From an uncultured Collinsella sp. (GTDB taxonomy: Bacteria > Actinomycetota > Coriobacteriia > Coriobacteriales > Coriobacteriaceae): a stretch of DNA of 64,000 nt. Positions 1 to 8,052 of this stretch are shown here, piece by piece. The number at the start of each line of letters is the position of its first letter. Positions within the stretch are counted from its first letter, which is position 1. The DNA lies in NCBI GenBank assembly GCA_902472315.1, contig CABRNM010000003.1, positions 61,248 to 125,247 on the forward strand, given 5' to 3'. Below the pieces are notes generated by a model. It searched no databases, was not told the DNA's origin, and was given only the letters and a program-made list of their open reading frames with translations. Position numbers and translations under genes: made by a program.

Positions 1-2183
1 CCCTGTGCGAGCAGGCGCGATACGCCGGCCAAAAGCTCAACATGGTCGCGCTGAACATCCCAGGTGCGACGGCCCATCTTGGACGAGTTCGAGAACGTGG
101 GCGGGTCGACAAAGATCAGGTCCCAGCGGTTGCGCGTCTGGCGCTGGTCACGAATCCAGGCGAGCACGTCATCGCGCACAAAATGATGCTGCGGCCCCAC
201 AAAGCCGTTCTGACGCATATTGCGCTCGGCCCAGTCCAGGTAGGTATTGGAAAGGTCGACCGTCACGGTCTCCTCGACGCCGCCGTCTGCCGCGTAGCAG
301 GTGGCAGTGCCGGTATAGGCAAACAGATTGAGGAAGCGGCGCGCCTGCTTGGCGTGCTCGCGCACCAGGTTGCGGGTGACGCGGTGATCCAGGAAGATAC
401 CCACATCCAGATAATCGTCAAAGTTGACGGCAAAGGTGAGTCCACCCTCTTCGATGAGCGGCAGGCGGCGGCGAGCGATGTTGGCGCGCTCGCCTGATGC
501 GCCCTTACCGGCGCCCTGCTTGCCGTACTGCGAGCCGCCGCGCGAACGCATGCGGGCCTTGGCGTGCACATGCTCGGCCGGAACATCTAGGATGCGTGGT
601 GCGATGGCCAAGATGTCGAGCATGCGGGCCTGGGCCAGTGCGGGGTCGATGGTCTTGGGCGCGGCGTATTCGGCGATGACGAGCCAGCGGCCCGGCGTCT
701 GCGGGCAGCCCTCGTACAGGTCGATGGCGGCGGAGTAATCGGGCAGGTCGGCATCGTAGACGCGGTAGCAGGTAACGCCCTCGCGCTTGGCCCACTTGCG
801 ACGCAGGCGGGCATTCTTGCGCAGGCGGTTGGCGAACTGCTCGGACTCCGGGATGAGCACGGGCAGCGGCTTGCCGTCGCCCAGGTCGAGCGTGGCGGCG
901 GGCTCGGGCATGGGAGTGTCGGCGGCTTCGTCTTGAGCGTCTGCGGTCTGCTGTTCGGCATCTGCGCTGGTCGCAGCTTCGAATGCCGCGGCGGCGTGGT
1001 CGAGCGAGGGCCAGACCTCAATAGCCGCCTCCTCGTTATTGGGCATGACGGCGATGGAGCGCGCAGGCTCGGCATGGAGCGCGCGGGCCATAAGGCCATC
1101 GCGGGCGAGCGTGGCGACCGGTGCCGAAGCGAGTTCGGGCGCGCGGCGCAGCTCGCCGACCAGCGTCATGGCGTCGTGCATGAGCGAAAGCGGGGTCTCG
1201 GTGGTGTCTGCGACTACGGCGGCGCCGGCGACAGCGCCTGCATGGTCCAGCACGGTGGCTGGTTTGGCAGCGCAGAAGTCGACGAAACGCTTGTAGCCGG
1301 CGCACTTGATCATACGCTCGGCAGTCTTGCGGGCGGCGGGGTCGATGTCTACGGCCACGATGCGCGCCTGGCGCTCGCGCGCCGTCGCCTCGCGCTCGCG
1401 CGCCTCGGCAAGCAGTTGTTCCCATAGGTCGGCATCATGCAGCTGCCAGCCCTCAAAACCCCAGTGCTTGCGCGCGGCACCCGGGGCGCGGTCGGTCAGG
1501 ATATTCACGGCCTCCAGCAGCAGACCGCCGCCGGCGCACGAGGCATCGATCAGCGTGGGCAGGGCTTCATTCTCGTAATCATCGGCCGTCAGCTCGCGCT
1601 CGCACAGTGCGGTCCAGCCGACCTGCGCCAGCACCAGAGCGGCGTAGTCGGGGCGCAGCACGTGCGCGCCCTCGCCGGCACAGGTCGCCGCGGGCGGCAG
1701 GCGCTTGAACAGCGGGTCGCCCGAAAGGTCTAGGCTTATGCTCGCGCGGCGCTGGCGCAACGAAAGCAGTAGGTGAACATCGGGGTCGGCGGCATCGACG
1801 TCGGCGCGACGGCCCGTGGTCTCGGCCAGGCGGTCGCACAATGCGTCCTTGGCGCGCAGGGCCGAGAAGCGCGTGTTGCGCAGCTGCTCGGTCACGCCGC
1901 GGGCGGTAATGGCGATGGTGGCGCCGGGGCGGACGATGCTCTCCCAGGCGATGTCGTAAACGCTATCGTACAGTTCATCGGCATCCTGCGCCTCAAAGCG
2001 CCCGAGTACCACGAACACGCGGCTCGCCAGGCGCGACCACAGACAGGCGCGGTAGCCTTCTTCGAGCTCGCCCTCAAACGTGGCGCGGCCCTTCAGCCGG
2101 CGAACATGCGAAAGCCCGAGGCGTTTAAGCTCATCGGCGAGTGCGGACTCAAAGCCCTCGGGGCAGCTTGCGTAAAATTCCAT
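1..2183 (-). CDS. rlmL: Bifunctional 23S rRNA methyltransferase RlmKL (3' end beyond window)
   Basis: Partial gene: it reads off the left edge, and I translated it by hand as one open frame of about 727 codons. The order is a THUMP-like N-terminal region, a RlmL-type methyltransferase domain and a RlmK-type (RlmI-like) methyltransferase domain. The RlmK half is convincing: FLNLFAYTGTATC near residue 617 (SAM loop) and FVDPPTFSNSSKM near residue 695. About 60 residues seem to be missing compared with the ~702-aa E. coli protein. The RlmL half keeps family landmarks such as HWGF but reads DASCAGGG (residues 213-220) where DPMCGSGT is usual, and I find no NPPYG motif. An Ala/Glu-rich linker (about 390-420) separates the halves. 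In E. coli the family makes m2G2445 and m7G2069; here only the second activity looks safe. ATG start at 2183. Confidence 0.88.
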   Translation of the reverse strand, partial: MEFYASCPEGFESALADELKRLGLSHVRRLKGRATFEGELEEGYRACLWSRLASRVFVVLGRFEAQDADELYDSVYDIAWESIVRPGATIAITARGVTEQLRNTRFSALRAKDALCDRLAETTGRRADVDAADPDVHLLLSLRQRRASISLDLSGDPLFKRLPPAATCAGEGAHVLRPDYAALVLAQVGWTALCERELTADDYENEALPTLIDASCAGGGLLLEAVNILTDRAPGAARKHWGFEGWQLHDADLWEQLLAEAREREATARERQARIVAVDIDPAARKTAERMIKCAGYKRFVDFCAAKPATVLDHAGAVAGAAVVADTTETPLSLMHDAMTLVGELRRAPELASAPVATLARDGLMARALHAEPARSIAVMPNNEEAAIEVWPSLDHAAAAFEAATSADAEQQTADAQDEAADTPMPEPAATLDLGDGKPLPVLIPESEQFANRLRKNARLRRKWAKREGVTCYRVYDADLPDYSAAIDLYEGCPQTPGRWLVIAEYAAPKTIDPALAQARMLDILAIAPRILDVPAEHVHAKARMRSRGGSQYGKQGAGKGASGERANIARRRLPLIEEGGLTFAVNFDDYLDVGIFLDHRVTRNLVREHAKQARRFLNLFAYTGTATCYAADGGVEETVTVDLSNTYLDWAERNMRQNGFVGPQHHFVRDDVLAWIRDQRQTRNRWDLIFVDPPTFSNSSKMGRRTWDVQRDHVELLAGVSRLLAQ

Positions 2184-2258
2184 GGGTGACCTCTCTGGTT
2201 GCGTCGCTCCATTATATGATGGATGCTTCGTTTGCCCTTATCCTCGAAAGGAACCCAT

Positions 2259-3086
2259 ATGATTGATGCGTGTCCCGAACCCGCTGTGCTCTTTTTTGAC
2301 GTGGACGGCACGCTGACGTCGTTCGATCCCGACGATATGACCGATAAGGACTTTTCGGCGGTTCGCCCCTCGCAGACGGTGGTTGAGGCGTTTCATGCAC
2401 TGCGTGATGCGGGGCACAAGGCATTTATCTGCACGGGCCGCCCCCTGTGGCTTATCGCCGATAGCCTGCGTGCGCTTGACCCCGCGGGCATCGTTGCCAT
2501 GGCGGGTGCCACGCTCGAGGTCGAGGGCCGTGTGGTACACGAGGACTGCTTTGACGAAGACGTTATCGCGGAGCTCGCGCGTCGCGTTGTGGATGCCGGC
2601 ATCGAGGTTTTTTTCGAGTCCAATGCTGCGACCTTTGCGCTGGAGCCTGTGGGCGTTGAGCAGTCGTCTCTGATCGGCACTTCTGTGGTGCACAGCGCCG
2701 AGGAGATGCGCGTCGACGGCAGTCTGCGCGTGGGCAAGGTATGCCTCAGTGTGCCCAGTTTGGCTCGCGTAGCCGGCGATGACGGCTTTATCGATCGCGA
2801 GTTTGAGCTGTGCAACACCGGTGGTCAAAATCGCGAGCTGAGCCCCAAGGGCATTGACAAGGGCGTGGGCGTGGCGCGAGCACTGGCGTATCTGGGCCGC
2901 GAGGGAAATGCGCGCACCTTTGGCTTTGGCGATTCGGGTAACGACCTGGGCATGCTCGCTGCGGTCGAGACGGCCGTGGCCATGGGCAACGCCATGCCCG
3001 AGGTCAAGGCACTCGCCGACTACGTGACCGACGATGTCGCACACGACGGTACCGTCACAGCGATGCGTCACTTTGGGTTGATCTAG
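2259..3086 (+). CDS. HAD-superfamily hydrolase, Cof-type phosphatase
   Basis: A 275-aa cytosolic protein of the HAD superfamily with a Cof/YidA-like cap. Visible motifs are DVDGTLTSF near residue 14 (nucleophile and acid/base aspartates), ICTGRP (motif II), a motif III lysine in the SPKGIDKG segment, and GFGDSGNDLGML near residue 224 (metal-binding acids). Such enzymes usually dephosphorylate sugar phosphates or flavin/pyridoxal phosphates; the substrate cannot be read from sequence. The ATG at 2259 is preceded by GAAAGGA; an in-frame start further upstream lacks this signal. It is divergent from rlmKL across a 75-bp spacer. Confidence 0.85.
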   Translation: MIDACPEPAVLFFDVDGTLTSFDPDDMTDKDFSAVRPSQTVVEAFHALRDAGHKAFICTGRPLWLIADSLRALDPAGIVAMAGATLEVEGRVVHEDCFDEDVIAELARRVVDAGIEVFFESNAATFALEPVGVEQSSLIGTSVVHSAEEMRVDGSLRVGKVCLSVPSLARVAGDDGFIDREFELCNTGGQNRELSPKGIDKGVGVARALAYLGREGNARTFGFGDSGNDLGMLAAVETAVAMGNAMPEVKALADYVTDDVAHDGTVTAMRHFGLI

Positions 3087-3296
3087 CGGGAACCGCCAAT
3101 TACCGTTCACCCGCGGCGGGCGGTTCAAATCGGCCCGCCCTGCAAAATCGTTTTGCCGCTGGAGGGTGTGCTCAAAAACGCTAAAGCGTTTATACCGTTC
3201 GCCGAGAAGATAAAAACCCGCAGCTCACGCCTTGATAAACATAGGTAAAGTGTTTAGCAGTTCAACGCCCGCGTGCAAACGAAAGGAATCAGGCAG

Positions 3297-4001
3297 ATGG
3301 CAATCAAGGTGTTCGCTGACGGTGCAAACCTCGAGGGCATGCTCGACATGTACGAGAACGGCAACGTTCAGGGTTTCACGACCAACCCGTCCCTTATGAA
3401 GAAGGGCGGCGTGACGGATTACCGCGCGTTTGCCAAGGAGGTCCTGGCCCACATCACCGATGTGTCTGTGTCGTTTGAGGTCTTTGCCGACGACGTCGAG
3501 ACCATGGAGGTCGAGGCTCGCGAGATCGCCACCTGGGCCGAGAACGTCTACGTCAAGATTCCGTGCGTGACCACCAAGGGCGAGTCCACCGCCGAGCTGG
3601 TCCGCAAGCTTTCGGCCGACGGCATCAAGGTTAACGTCACCACCATCTTTACGCCCGAGCAGGTCGACGAGATGGTCGAGGCCGTTGACGCCGAGACGCC
3701 GTCCATCATCTCGCTCTTTGCCGGCCGTATCGCCGATACCGGCGTCGACCCCATTCCGTTTATGACGGAGTCGGTCAAGAAGGCCGCCGCCAAGCCCAAC
3801 TGCGAGGTCCTGTGGGCGTCCACGCGTGAGCTCATCAACATCTACCAGGCCGAAGCCTGCGGTTGCCAGATCATCACGGTGCCCAACAGCATCCTGGCCA
3901 AGCGCAAGAACATCGGCCGTGATCCGTACGAGGTCTCGCTCGACACCGTGCGCGGCTTTGCCAAGGATATCGCCTCGCTCGGTTTCCATATCCTGCCGTA
4001 A
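3297..4001 (+). CDS. Transaldolase / fructose-6-phosphate aldolase-like protein
   Basis: A 234-aa member of the small transaldolase subfamily (TalC/FSA-like, about 220 aa) and not the ~320-aa TalB type. GFTTNPSLMKK matches the family TTNPS signature, and YVKIP places the Schiff-base lysine at residue 87, close to Lys85 of FSA. The C-terminus ends in GFHILP. It probably moves dihydroxyacetone units between sugar phosphates in the non-oxidative pentose phosphate pathway; aldolase-only activity is the alternative. The ATG follows GAAAGGAATCAGGCAG. The last 20 or so bases recur imperfectly 150 bp downstream. Confidence 0.85.
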   Translation: MAIKVFADGANLEGMLDMYENGNVQGFTTNPSLMKKGGVTDYRAFAKEVLAHITDVSVSFEVFADDVETMEVEAREIATWAENVYVKIPCVTTKGESTAELVRKLSADGIKVNVTTIFTPEQVDEMVEAVDAETPSIISLFAGRIADTGVDPIPFMTESVKKAAAKPNCEVLWASTRELINIYQAEACGCQIITVPNSILAKRKNIGRDPYEVSLDTVRGFAKDIASLGFHILP

Positions 4002-4383
4002 CGCGAACACTGGCTGCGCCGCGGGTTGTTCGCCCCGGCCTTTCCTTTCCCTATCGCTCACGCGCTTCGCGAGGGTCGCGCTAGGCAAAGGAAAGGCCGG
4101 GGCTGCCGACACGAGCTTACAAGTAGGTTGGTGATTGGCTTCCATATCCTGCCGTGGACAAAGGTACCCCCGCCTGCGCCGTGCAAAATTGAGAATATTC
4201 AGCAAGGTAAAGGTTTTTACCAACTGGTTGAAGCACGGAACAGCCCCCGTTTTGGCTCTGATGATGCTAAAACGGGGGCTGTTTTTGACTATATTGCCTC
4301 TGAGGGGCGTTCGGAGCGGCAGAAATTGCAGAATACTCGCGATTTTGCACGCCGCTGTAGGGGGTACCCTTGCTTTAGGTGGT
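4002..4383. repeat. 382-bp spacer with long hairpins and a terminator
   Basis: No gene is apparent. It holds a perfect 17-bp inverted repeat (4032-4048 with 4087-4103), a second imperfect copy of the transaldolase 3' end (4135-4155), and a pair of imperfect 38-bp inverted repeats (4163-4200 and 4331-4368, about 31 of 38 positions matching) that bracket the terminator at 4240-4286. The layout looks like small palindromic elements inserted between two convergent genes. Confidence 0.7.
4240..4286 (+). terminator. Rho-independent terminator between tal and tex
   Basis: Perfect 14-bp arms (ACAGCCCCCGTTTT at 4240-4253 and its complement at 4269-4282) around a 15-nt loop, followed by TTTTT. The A-run on the other side lets it work for both convergent genes. 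Confidence 0.85.
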
Positions 4384-6531
4384 CTACTTCCCCTGCACCA
4401 TGGTGAGCGAGATCTTCTTGCGGTCGCGATCGACCTTTTCCACCCACACCTTTACCGTGTCGCCGACGCGCACCACGTCGCTCGGGTGCTTGACGAAGCG
4501 GTTGGCCAGCTTGGAGATGTGCACGAGGCCGTCCTGGTGCACGCCCACGTCGACGAAGGCGCCAAAGTCCACAACGTTGCGCACCGTGCCCTTGAGCTCC
4601 ATGCCGGGCTCTAGGTCGTCGATGGAAAGTGCCGAGCGGCTAAAGACCACCTCGGGCGCGTCGTCGCGCGGGTCGCGACCGGGCTTCTTGAGCTCGTTGA
4701 CAATGTCGATGAGCGTGAGGGTGCCGCAGTCCAGGTCGCTTGCCAGCGCCGAGATGCTGCCCAGGCGGCGCTCGATGTCGGGCACGCCGCCGCGGCTGAG
4801 CTCGCTTGCTTTAACGCCGGCGCGTTCCAAGACGGACGTGGCCACCTCGTAGCTTTCGGGGTGGACGCTCGTTGCGTCGAGCGGGTTCTTACCGCCGCTA
4901 ATTCGCAAAAAGCCTGCAGCGTTGAGATATGCCTTGCGTCCCAGCTTGGGGACCTTCTTGAGCTGGCGGCGATCGGTGAAGGCACCGTTTTCCTCGCGGT
5001 AGGCCACGATGTTCTTGGCCACGCTCGGCGTGATGCCCGATACGTATCCCAGCAGGCTCGCACTCGCAGTGTTGACGTCGACACCCACGCGGTTGACGAC
5101 GTCCTCCACCACGTGGCCCAGGGTGCGCGAGAGCTCAGCCTGGTCAAGGTCGTGCTGGTACTGGCCCACGCCGATGGACTGGGGCGGAATCTTGACGAGC
5201 TCTGCCAACGGGTCCTGCAGGCGGCGGCCCAGGCTCATGGCGCCGCGCACGGTGACGTCCAGGTCGGGATATTCCTGGCTGGCGAGCTCGGAGGCGGAGT
5301 ACACCGACGCGCCGGCCTCGTTGACGATGGTGTATCGCAGTCCGGGTGCCTGCTCGGCAATGAACTCCGAGACGACTTCCTCGGTCTCGCGGCTGGCGGT
5401 GCCGTTGCCGATGACGATGGTGTTGACGCCGTCCTTCTTGACGAGGCGGGCGAGCTCGCGCTTGGTGCCGGCGACGTCGTGGCGCGGCTTGGTGGGGTAG
5501 ACCACGCCGTGGTCGAGCAGCTTGCCGGTCTCGTCCATGACGGCGACCTTGCAGCCCGTGCGGTAGCCCGGGTCGAGCGCGAGCACGCGGGCGCCGCGCA
5601 CGGGGCGTGCCGAGAGCAAGCCTTCGAGATTCTTGGCAAAGACGTTGATGGCCTCGGTCTGGGCGCGAACGGTGAGTTTGGCGCGGGCCTCGCGCTCCAG
5701 CGAGGGGGCCATGAGGCGCTTGTAGCCGTCGGCGATAGCGGCGTCAAAGACAGGAGCGAAGACGCCCTGGCGTCGGGGCCAACGGCTGCCGAGGCGCGCC
5801 GTGGCGGCGGCGCCGTCGACGTTCACGTGCACGCGGAGTTTGCCCTCGCGCTCACCGCGGTCGATAGCCAGCACGCGGTGGTTGGGTATACGGCGCAGCG
5901 GCTCGTCAAAGTTGTAGTAGGGCTCGTAGGGGGTCTTCTCGGCGGGGTCGGTGGCCTCGACGACGATGTCGGCGGTGTTTTGCGTAAAGGCACGCAGGTC
6001 GGCGACGTTCTCAGGGTCTTCGGCCACCGTCTCGGCCACGATGTCGGCGGCGCCGGCGAGCGCCTTCTCGGGCGTGTCGAAGCCGGCCTCCTCGTTGACG
6101 TATGCCGCGGCGGCGTCGAGTGCGCTGCCCTTGGCCGAGGCCTGCATGATGATCATGTTGGCGAGCGGCTCCAGGCCGGCCTCGCGGGCCTTTTGCGCGC
6201 GGGTCATGCGCTTTTTGCGGTAGGGCTTGTAGAGGTCCTCGACACGCTGGAGCTGCGTGGCCTCGCGAATTTGCTGTTCGAGTTCGGGCGTGAGCTTGCC
6301 CTGGGCGTCGATGAGCAGAATGACGTCCTCTTTGCGCTGCTCAAGATTGCGCAGGTAGGACAGGCGCTCGTCGAGGGCGCGCAGGGCGACGTCGTCCATG
6401 CCGCCCGTGGCTTCCTTGCGGTAGCGCGAGATAAAGGGGATGGTGTTGCCCTCGTCGATGAGCTTGACGGCTGCCTCGATGTTGTCAGCCTTAAGGTTGA
6501 GCTCGCGGGCGAGCTGGGCGATAAGATCCAT
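4384..6531 (-). CDS. tex: Transcription accessory protein Tex
   Basis: A 715-aa nucleic-acid-binding protein with Tex architecture. The order is an N-terminal helical domain (ISRYRKEATGG near residue 40), a YqgF/RNase H-like domain (VLALDPGYRTGCKVAV near residue 315), helix-hairpin-helix segments (LGYVSGITPSVAKNIV near residue 500) and a C-terminal S1 domain (GTVRNVVDFGAFVDVGVHQD to the end). Length agrees with Tex (700-780 aa). Tex proteins bind RNA and structured DNA and affect transcription and toxin expression; the biochemical role is poorly settled. The ATG at 6531 has AGGAGTCCC in front; a further in-frame ATG upstream has no support. Confidence 0.95.
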   Translation of the reverse strand: MDLIAQLARELNLKADNIEAAVKLIDEGNTIPFISRYRKEATGGMDDVALRALDERLSYLRNLEQRKEDVILLIDAQGKLTPELEQQIREATQLQRVEDLYKPYRKKRMTRAQKAREAGLEPLANMIIMQASAKGSALDAAAAYVNEEAGFDTPEKALAGAADIVAETVAEDPENVADLRAFTQNTADIVVEATDPAEKTPYEPYYNFDEPLRRIPNHRVLAIDRGEREGKLRVHVNVDGAAATARLGSRWPRRQGVFAPVFDAAIADGYKRLMAPSLEREARAKLTVRAQTEAINVFAKNLEGLLSARPVRGARVLALDPGYRTGCKVAVMDETGKLLDHGVVYPTKPRHDVAGTKRELARLVKKDGVNTIVIGNGTASRETEEVVSEFIAEQAPGLRYTIVNEAGASVYSASELASQEYPDLDVTVRGAMSLGRRLQDPLAELVKIPPQSIGVGQYQHDLDQAELSRTLGHVVEDVVNRVGVDVNTASASLLGYVSGITPSVAKNIVAYREENGAFTDRRQLKKVPKLGRKAYLNAAGFLRISGGKNPLDATSVHPESYEVATSVLERAGVKASELSRGGVPDIERRLGSISALASDLDCGTLTLIDIVNELKKPGRDPRDDAPEVVFSRSALSIDDLEPGMELKGTVRNVVDFGAFVDVGVHQDGLVHISKLANRFVKHPSDVVRVGDTVKVWVEKVDRDRKKISLTMVQGK

Positions 6532-6942
6532 GGGACTCCTTGCGTTTGAGGTGCGTTTGCAGCACAGGGCTACCAAGGATACCACCCGTCCCAAAAGACT
6601 GTTTTGGGGCTGCGCCATGAAAACGGCCCATCTACTACGTTTGAACCGTATAGGTCGACCATGCCTGGGTTTTCCGAAAATCGGCAAGCCGTCTACCTGC
6701 AGTTTTTATTTCGCGAAATTTGGCATGGTTGAGGGCGATCGGTTAAACGTAGTAGATAGGTGCGTTTCGTGGCGAACGAATCAAGCCGAGGTGCAAAATA
6801 GCCCCCGTCTCAGAAAAATCGTCAGCGAAGTAGCAAAAAGCCCCGCGGGCATGAGGCTGCTCGCGGGGCAAAGAAGAGGGGCTTATTGGTGGCGGACCGA
6901 GGGGCTCGGCATGGGGCTTCTGCCGCGGCCGCTCTTAAGGCA
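6532..6942. repeat. Spacer with a 130-bp palindromic element and a terminator
   Basis: No gene seen. Imperfect inverted repeats at 6628-6665 and 6722-6760 share CTACTACGTTT and ACCATGCC blocks and enclose a shorter palindrome (TTTCC..TTTCG area, 6670-6720), giving a cruciform-like element of about 133 bp. The rest is the minus-strand terminator at 6839-6872. Confidence 0.6.
6839..6872 (-). terminator. Terminator of the Gfo/Idh-OFA-SDR cluster
   Basis: Read on the minus strand: GCCCCGCGAGC, loop, GCCCGCGGGGC, then TTTTTGC. It lies about 70 bp past the stop of the 6943-7983 gene. Confidence 0.8.
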
Positions 6943-7983
6943 TTACAGCTCGACGAGCTGGCCGGTCTCGGCGGCCTCCTTGATGGCGTTAAGCAGCGTG
7001 AGCGTCTTAACGTTGTCGGCGGGGGTCACGACGGGCTCGACCTCGCGGCGGACGACCTTCACAAAGTGCCTGAGCTGCATCTTGTGCGGCAGCGCCGGGT
7101 CCACAGCCGGGATCTCCATCTGCAGCGGCTTGTGCCAGTTGGAGGCACCGTCGTAGGAGAACTGGTGCAGGCGGGGCAGCGAAAGGGCGCCCTTGGTGCC
7201 ACCGATAAAATAGGCGTCGGCGTCGAAGGGGCGGTACTGCGGATCCTCGCGAGCGGTGGCCTCCCAGTTCCAGGGGCTGGCGGTGGCGTCAGAGATGGTC
7301 ATGCTTGCGAGCGCGCCATCGGCAAAACGGACGTTGACCACGGCGGAGTCCTCGGTCTCAAAACCGCGGGCGGCGCTGGACTGCATGCCCTGGACGGCAA
7401 CGGGCTCGCCCAGCAGGTAGCGGAGCAGGTCGACGTCGTGCACCAGGTTGACCAGGATCGGGCCGGCACCCTTCTTGCGGCGCCACTCGACATCGAAGTA
7501 CTCGTCATTCTTATAGATCATGTAGTGGAAGCTCGACACGGTGAGCTTGCCCAGCTCGCCGGACTCGATGATCTCCTTGGCCTTGTTGACGAAGGGATTG
7601 TGGCGACGGTGCTGACCCACGAGTACGGGCACGCCGGCGGTCTCGGCCTCGGCGGCAAAGGCCTGGGCATCCTCGAGGTCGTTGGAGATCGGCTTTTCGA
7701 CCAGCGGCACGATGTTGCGCTTCACGGCCTCGCGGGCAACGCCCAGGTGCAGGTCGTTGGGGGTGGCGATGATGACGGCCTCGGGCTTGACCTCGTCCAT
7801 CATCTGGGCGGGATCGGTAAAGAACGGCACGCCGGCGGCCTCGGCCGTGGCGCGGGCGCCCTCAAAGGCGTCGGCGATGGCGACGAGCTCGGCCTCGGGC
7901 TCCTCGGTGACAAAGCGGATGTGGTTGCGGCCCATGGCGCCGGCGCCGATAACGGCAATGCGGACGGGGTTGAGCTCAGACAT
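6943..7983 (-). CDS. Gfo/Idh/MocA-family NAD(P)-dependent oxidoreductase
   Basis: A 346-aa cytosolic dehydrogenase. The N-terminal Rossmann domain carries VIGAGAMGRNH (residues ~9-20), followed by the EKPIS motif with the family catalytic-site lysine, and a C-terminal substrate domain (about 120-340). Family members oxidise or epimerise sugars, inositols and sugar acids with NAD(P). It is the last gene of a minus-strand run (SDR, OFA carrier, this gene) that probably takes up and oxidises one polyol or sugar-acid-like substrate; the substrate is unknown. Start ATG with AAGGAGTCGAA. The 69-bp gap to the upstream carrier contains a palindromic repeat. Confidence 0.88.
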   Translation of the reverse strand: MSELNPVRIAVIGAGAMGRNHIRFVTEEPEAELVAIADAFEGARATAEAAGVPFFTDPAQMMDEVKPEAVIIATPNDLHLGVAREAVKRNIVPLVEKPISNDLEDAQAFAAEAETAGVPVLVGQHRRHNPFVNKAKEIIESGELGKLTVSSFHYMIYKNDEYFDVEWRRKKGAGPILVNLVHDVDLLRYLLGEPVAVQGMQSSAARGFETEDSAVVNVRFADGALASMTISDATASPWNWEATAREDPQYRPFDADAYFIGGTKGALSLPRLHQFSYDGASNWHKPLQMEIPAVDPALPHKMQLRHFVKVVRREVEPVVTPADNVKTLTLLNAIKEAAETGQLVEL

Positions 7984-8013
7984 TTCGACTCCTTAATACT
8001 GGTGACCGGTGGA

Positions 8014-8044
8014 ATGCGACAGAGGGGCTGTCCCTTTGTCGCAT
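8014..8044. repeat. Dispersed palindrome (GACAAAGGG/CCCTTTGTC family)
   Basis: Near-perfect palindrome ATGCGACAGAGGGG..CCCTTTGTCGCAT between the OFA carrier and the Gfo/Idh gene. Related copies lie at 28085-28115 and 34103-34134, with a half copy at 29140-29158. Confidence 0.75.
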
Positions 8045-8052
8045 CGGTAAAA

